Assembly: GCA_963734085.1 (NCBI GenBank) | Contig: CAVTFT010000021.1 | Location: forward strand, 62,001-126,000 | Source: CAIWHR01 sp963734085 | GTDB taxonomy: Bacteria; Pseudomonadota; Gammaproteobacteria; Burkholderiales; Casimicrobiaceae | DNA length: 64,000 nucleotides | Direction: 5' to 3' | Part shown: positions 61,542-64,000 of the stretch, one piece after another | Layout: every line of letters starts with the position of its first letter | Position numbering within the stretch: the first letter of the stretch is position 1 | The notes under the pieces: generated by a model | What the model saw: only the letters and a program-made list of their open reading frames with translations | The model's database searches: none | What the model was told of the DNA's origin: nothing | Program-made: the position numbers and the translations under genes

Positions 61542-61556
61542 TGTTGCATTGCAACA
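61542..61556. promoter_or_regulatory. LysR-type operator candidate TGTTGC-ATT-GCAACA
   Basis: A perfect 6-3-6 inverted repeat that begins with T and ends with A, the shape of LysR-family boxes. It is in the divergent gap between the LysR gene and the DUF3563-like gene, 24 bases after the extended -10, so binding would repress the regulator's own message. Confidence 0.5.
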
Positions 61557-61603
61557 TATCAACCCGACGACCGGTCCAACCCGTCCCATTCACGGACATT
61601 CCG

Positions 61604-62542
61604 ATGGAGCTCTACCAACTCCGTGGCTTCGCCGCCGTGGCCGAGCTGGGCCATCTGACCCGGGCCGCCGAGAAGCTGCATCTGAGCCAGCCGGCCCTGA
61701 GCGCCCAAATCAAGGCGCTCGAGGACGAGCTCGGCGTGACGCTGTTCGAGCGGAGCGCCTCGGGAATGGCGTTGACTGCCGCCGGCAAGCGCCTGCTGCC
61801 CGAAGCCAACCGCGTGCTGTCCGACGCGGGATCGCTGCACGCAATCGCCCGCACGATCCAGGGCGAAGTGGCCGGCCACGTCCGCGTGGGTACGCTCTCC
61901 GACCCCGAGTTCATCCGTCTTGCCGATCTGCTGGCGCAGGCGACCGAGCGCTTCCCGCTGATCGAGATCGAGCTCCACCACGAGGTCTCCGGTGCCGCCT
62001 TCGAGAAGGTCCGCGACGGCGCGCTTGACGCAAGCTTTTACTACGGCGACCTGGTGCACCCGGCCGTGGCGGCCATCGCGCTGCGCGAAATCGCCTATCG
62101 CGTCGCGGCGCCCGCCGCCTGGCGCGACAAGGTTGAGCACGCCGCGTGGGCTGACGTGGCCGCGTTGCCGTGGCTGATGGCGCCGACGATCAGTACCCAT
62201 CACGTGCTGGCCACAAGGCTCTTCTCCGAGCGCGGGAGCGCCCCGGCGACGCTGATCGAAGCCGACAACGAGATGGTCATTCGCTCGCTCGTCGCGTCGG
62301 GGCTCGGCGTCGCGCTCGTCCGCGAGGACCTCGCGCAGGAAGGCGAAGCGGCGGGCGAGCTCGTGATCTGGCCCGACGCGCGCCTCGCGACGACCCTGCA
62401 GTTCATCTACGCGAGCGAGAAGCGCGACGAGCCCGAGCTGCGCGCGCTCGTCGGCATCGTCGGCGACGTGTGGCGCAAGGTTCTCGCCCCGACAGTGTCG
62501 AAGGTGTCGGCGCGCGGGCGTAGGCAGAAGCGGCGGGCGTGA
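61604..62542 (+). CDS. LysR-family transcriptional regulator
   Basis: A 312-residue regulator. Residues 1-60 form the winged helix-turn-helix (MELYQLRGFAAVAELGHLTR, LSQPALSAQIKALEDELGV); the remainder is the periplasmic-binding-protein-like effector domain (VRVGTLSDPEFIRL, then DNEMVIRSLVASGLGVALV). The effector is unknown. The gene diverges from the DUF3563-like gene, its most likely target along with itself. The C terminus is basic (RGRRQKRRA). ATG 61604 begins the conserved helix; an upstream in-frame codon at 61538 would run through the operator. Confidence 0.92.
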   Translation: MELYQLRGFAAVAELGHLTRAAEKLHLSQPALSAQIKALEDELGVTLFERSASGMALTAAGKRLLPEANRVLSDAGSLHAIARTIQGEVAGHVRVGTLSDPEFIRLADLLAQATERFPLIEIELHHEVSGAAFEKVRDGALDASFYYGDLVHPAVAAIALREIAYRVAAPAAWRDKVEHAAWADVAALPWLMAPTISTHHVLATRLFSERGSAPATLIEADNEMVIRSLVASGLGVALVREDLAQEGEAAGELVIWPDARLATTLQFIYASEKRDEPELRALVGIVGDVWRKVLAPTVSKVSARGRRQKRRA

Positions 62543-62642
62543 GGAATCGGCATCGCGGTAATGCCGACCATTGCCGATATCCTGGAACGCAACGAAACAA
62601 AAAGACGACGACGGGCCGCAGGACCGGCTGCCTCGCGTGACG

Positions 62643-63047
62643 TCAGACAAACGGATTGCGCACCCTGACCTGGGCGTCGATCAACTGCCCGTGCTGCAGA
62701 TCCTCGGTGTAAAGAATCCGGCATCCGGACAGTAGCGCTGCCGCAATGATTGTCCCGTCGTAGATGGAAAGCCCGAACCGCTCCGCGACACGCATGCCGC
62801 GTTCGTGCATCTCGACTGTCAGCGGCGCCACGCGGCACGCGGCGCGGAGTTGCGTGGAGATGTCACGCACTTCCCGCCACGACATCCCTAGCTTGCGGCG
62901 CGCGACGGATGCAACCTCGTTCAGCACCTGAACGCTGATCTGCCCGCCGCCGGCGATCAGCTCCTCGGCGCGATCGGCCTTCGCCGCGTCCGCCGAAAGC
63001 AAGTAGAGCGCGACATTGGTGTCGAAGAACGCTTCAGCGGCGCCCAT
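62643..63047 (-). CDS. PIN-domain toxin of a VapBC-type toxin-antitoxin pair
   Basis: A 134-residue PIN-domain ribonuclease. The four acidic residues are visible: Asp in FFDTNVALY, Glu in VLNEVASVA, Asp in IYDGTIIAAAL and Asp in LYTEDLQHG. VapC toxins cut tRNA or rRNA when released from the antitoxin. It overlaps the upstream antitoxin gene by 14 bases. The start MGAAEAFFDTN at 63047 is preferred; the longer frame is a shadow of the antitoxin. It is convergent with the LysR gene, 100 bases apart with no clear terminator. Confidence 0.88.
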   Translation of the reverse strand: MGAAEAFFDTNVALYLLSADAAKADRAEELIAGGGQISVQVLNEVASVARRKLGMSWREVRDISTQLRAACRVAPLTVEMHERGMRVAERFGLSIYDGTIIAAALLSGCRILYTEDLQHGQLIDAQVRVRNPFV

Positions 63048-63297
63048 TTGCCCGTGCGCGTCCGTGGCCGCGCTCGTTCGCGTCCAGCCGGTCGAACGTG
63101 AAGTCCGCCGGCAGGCGGCCGCGGTATTTCCTGAGCCGCGCCAGAATCTCGCGGACTCGAGGAGCCCGCTTGACCCCAAATGTCCGGCTGCCGGCGACAA
63201 CGATCTCGATCTCGTCGCCCGCCTCGAGCTCGAGCGTCTCCACCACTGCGGCAGGAAGCCGGATGGCCAGGCTGTTGCCCCATTTCGAGACCTGCAT
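63034..63297 (-). CDS. AbrB/MazE-type antitoxin of the VapBC-type pair
   Basis: An 87-residue protein with an N-terminal SpoVT-AbrB DNA-binding fold (MQVSKWGNSLAIRLPAAVVE) and a C-terminal tail that would wrap the toxin. The start ATG has GGAGGTG six bases upstream. It precedes and overlaps the PIN toxin gene, the usual order. An 8-base inverted repeat just upstream is a likely autoregulatory site. Confidence 0.88.
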   Translation of the reverse strand: MQVSKWGNSLAIRLPAAVVETLELEAGDEIEIVVAGSRTFGVKRAPRVREILARLRKYRGRLPADFTFDRLDANERGHGRARANGRR

Positions 63298-63314
63298 GTG
63301 ACACCTCCGGTTTG

Positions 63315-63338
63315 GATATACATTGGACACTGTATATC
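63315..63338. promoter_or_regulatory. Operator candidate of the toxin-antitoxin pair
   Basis: GATATACA and TGTATATC are perfect inverted arms separated by eight bases, 17 bases before the antitoxin start. The AT-rich arms also supply -10-like sequences. This fits autorepression by the AbrB-type antitoxin. Confidence 0.6.
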
Positions 63339-63372
63339 TAAGCGACCGCGAAGTCCATATGCCGGATGGCCG

Positions 63373-63402
63373 AAAAAAAGACCGGCGGATCGCTCCGCCG
63401 GT
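63373..63402 (-). terminator. Intrinsic terminator of rpoC
   Basis: On the minus strand a 9-bp stem (ACCGGCGGA/TCCGCCGGT) with a four-base loop is followed by CTTTTTTT. It lies 28 bases after the rpoC stop and ends the rpoBC message before the inserted genes. Confidence 0.85.
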
Positions 63403-63430
63403 TTTCCTGACTACAAAAACTGCCTGAACG

Positions 63431-64000
63431 CTACGCCGCGTCGGCCGAGATCTCCGTCGTCGGTGCAGCCTCGCCCGCCGGCACTTCCTCGCCCGGAGTG
63501 ACGAATCCCGCCTCGGGCCCCAGCAGCTTCTGCTTCTTGCGTGCGTTGTGATACGCGAGTCCGGTGCCGGCGGGAATCAGCCGACCGACGATCACGTTCT
63601 CCTTCAGGCCGCGCAGGTCGTCCTTCTTGCCCATGATCGCCGCCTCGGTCAGCACGCGGGTCGTCTCCTGGAACGACGCCGCCGAGATGAACGAGTCGGT
63701 GGACAGCGACGCCTTGGTGATCCCGAGCAGCATGTGCTCGTAGGTCGCGCCGCGCTTGCCTTCCTCCTTCGTCGCCTTGTCGTTCTCGTCCAGCAAGTCC
63801 GAGCGCTCGACCTGCTCGCCCGGGATGAAGCGCGAATCGCCCGGATCGACGACCTGCACCCGGCGCAGCATTTGCCGCACGATCACCTCGATGTGCTTGT
63901 CGTTGATCTTCACGCCCTGCAGCCGGTAGACGTCCTGCACCTCGTCGGTGATGTAGCGCGCGAGCGCCTCGACGCCCAGCAACCGCAGGATGTCGTGCGG
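63431..64000 (-). CDS. rpoC: DNA-directed RNA polymerase subunit beta' (3' end only)
   Basis: The last 189 residues of RpoC; the gene continues past the right edge. DILRLLGVEALARYITDEVQ, GVKINDKHIEVIVRQMLRRV, and SFISAASFQETTRVLTEAAI are conserved. The C-terminal tail is acidic and Ala-rich. In relatives rpsL usually follows; here about 2.9 kb of other genes lie between. Confidence 0.97.
   Translation of the reverse strand, partial: PHDILRLLGVEALARYITDEVQDVYRLQGVKINDKHIEVIVRQMLRRVQVVDPGDSRFIPGEQVERSDLLDENDKATKEEGKRGATYEHMLLGITKASLSTDSFISAASFQETTRVLTEAAIMGKKDDLRGLKENVIVGRLIPAGTGLAYHNARKKQKLLGPEAGFVTPGEEVPAGEAAPTTEISADAA

Noticed and set aside
62592..62642. Possible terminator between the convergent LysR and PIN-toxin genes
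   Set aside because: GC-rich segments pair only weakly and no T-run follows on either strand.

Overview
The window looks like chromosomal DNA of a high-GC betaproteobacterium, probably an uncultured member of the Burkholderiales. The evidence is the uninterrupted rpsL-rpsG-fusA-tuf-S10-spc-alpha ribosomal cluster without adk, a spacer between rpsQ and rplN, a DUF3563-type protein, gamma/beta-type GshA, TRAP and NMT1-type transporters, System I (Ccm) cytochrome c maturation, and short intergenic repeats of types common in this class. No rRNA, tRNA, CRISPR array, prophage or insertion sequence was found.

Layout. 0.1-6.2 kb (minus strand): parts of a peptide-type ABC importer (binding protein and two ATPases; permeases not in the window), a DUF1028 protein and gshA. 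6.4-11.7 kb (plus): small enzymes and a SulP-STAS-cNMP transporter whose frame is broken as written. 11.7-14.7 kb (minus): a dicarboxylate-type TRAP transporter (broken dctP). 14.9-20.4 kb: HAD dehalogenase, rhodanese, the malic enzyme/phosphotransacetylase hybrid MaeB, and a DUF885 peptidase-like protein. 20.7-32.2 kb (plus): ccmABCDEFGHI, then an octaheme cytochrome c nitrite reductase (seven CxxCH sites, one CxxCK site as the fourth, and a Tyr-x-Cys pair at the expected active site), a second CcmI/NrfG-like protein and a protoporphyrinogen oxidase. 32.3-37.0 kb (minus): DUF2007 protein and hutG-hutI-hutF-hutD. 37.1-40.7 kb (plus): NMT1-type ABC importer and an endonuclease/phosphatase-fold lipoprotein. 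40.7-41.8 kb (minus): galE. 41.8-60.6 kb (minus): 32 ribosomal, translation, secretion and transcription genes. 61.0-63.3 kb: DUF3563-like gene, LysR regulator and a VapBC-type toxin-antitoxin pair, lying between rpsL and rpoC. The window ends inside rpoC.

The most interesting block is 20.6-32.2 kb. It reads as a self-contained heme and cytochrome c unit: heme synthesis (last oxidation), heme export and ligation, one unusual octaheme nitrite reductase, and an extra TPR assembly factor that could play the part NrfG plays for CxxCK hemes in enteric bacteria. An FNR/DNR-type inverted repeat lies 76 bases upstream of the reductase start, which suggests control by oxygen limitation or nitrogen oxides.

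Ten reading-frame breaks (four in SulP, one in DctP, four in CcmF, one in CcmG) are all of the same sign, one base too many. This looks more like sequence-consensus error than gene decay, but the sequence alone cannot decide.

Other structural points: three arrays of five degenerate heptamers flank rpsJ; tuf uses G-ending codons unlike its neighbours; a 37-codon ORF with a full Shine-Dalgarno sequence is wedged between ccmC and ccmD with four-base overlaps at both ends; and the rpoC-rpsL junction is split by a terminator, accessory genes and a new strong promoter.
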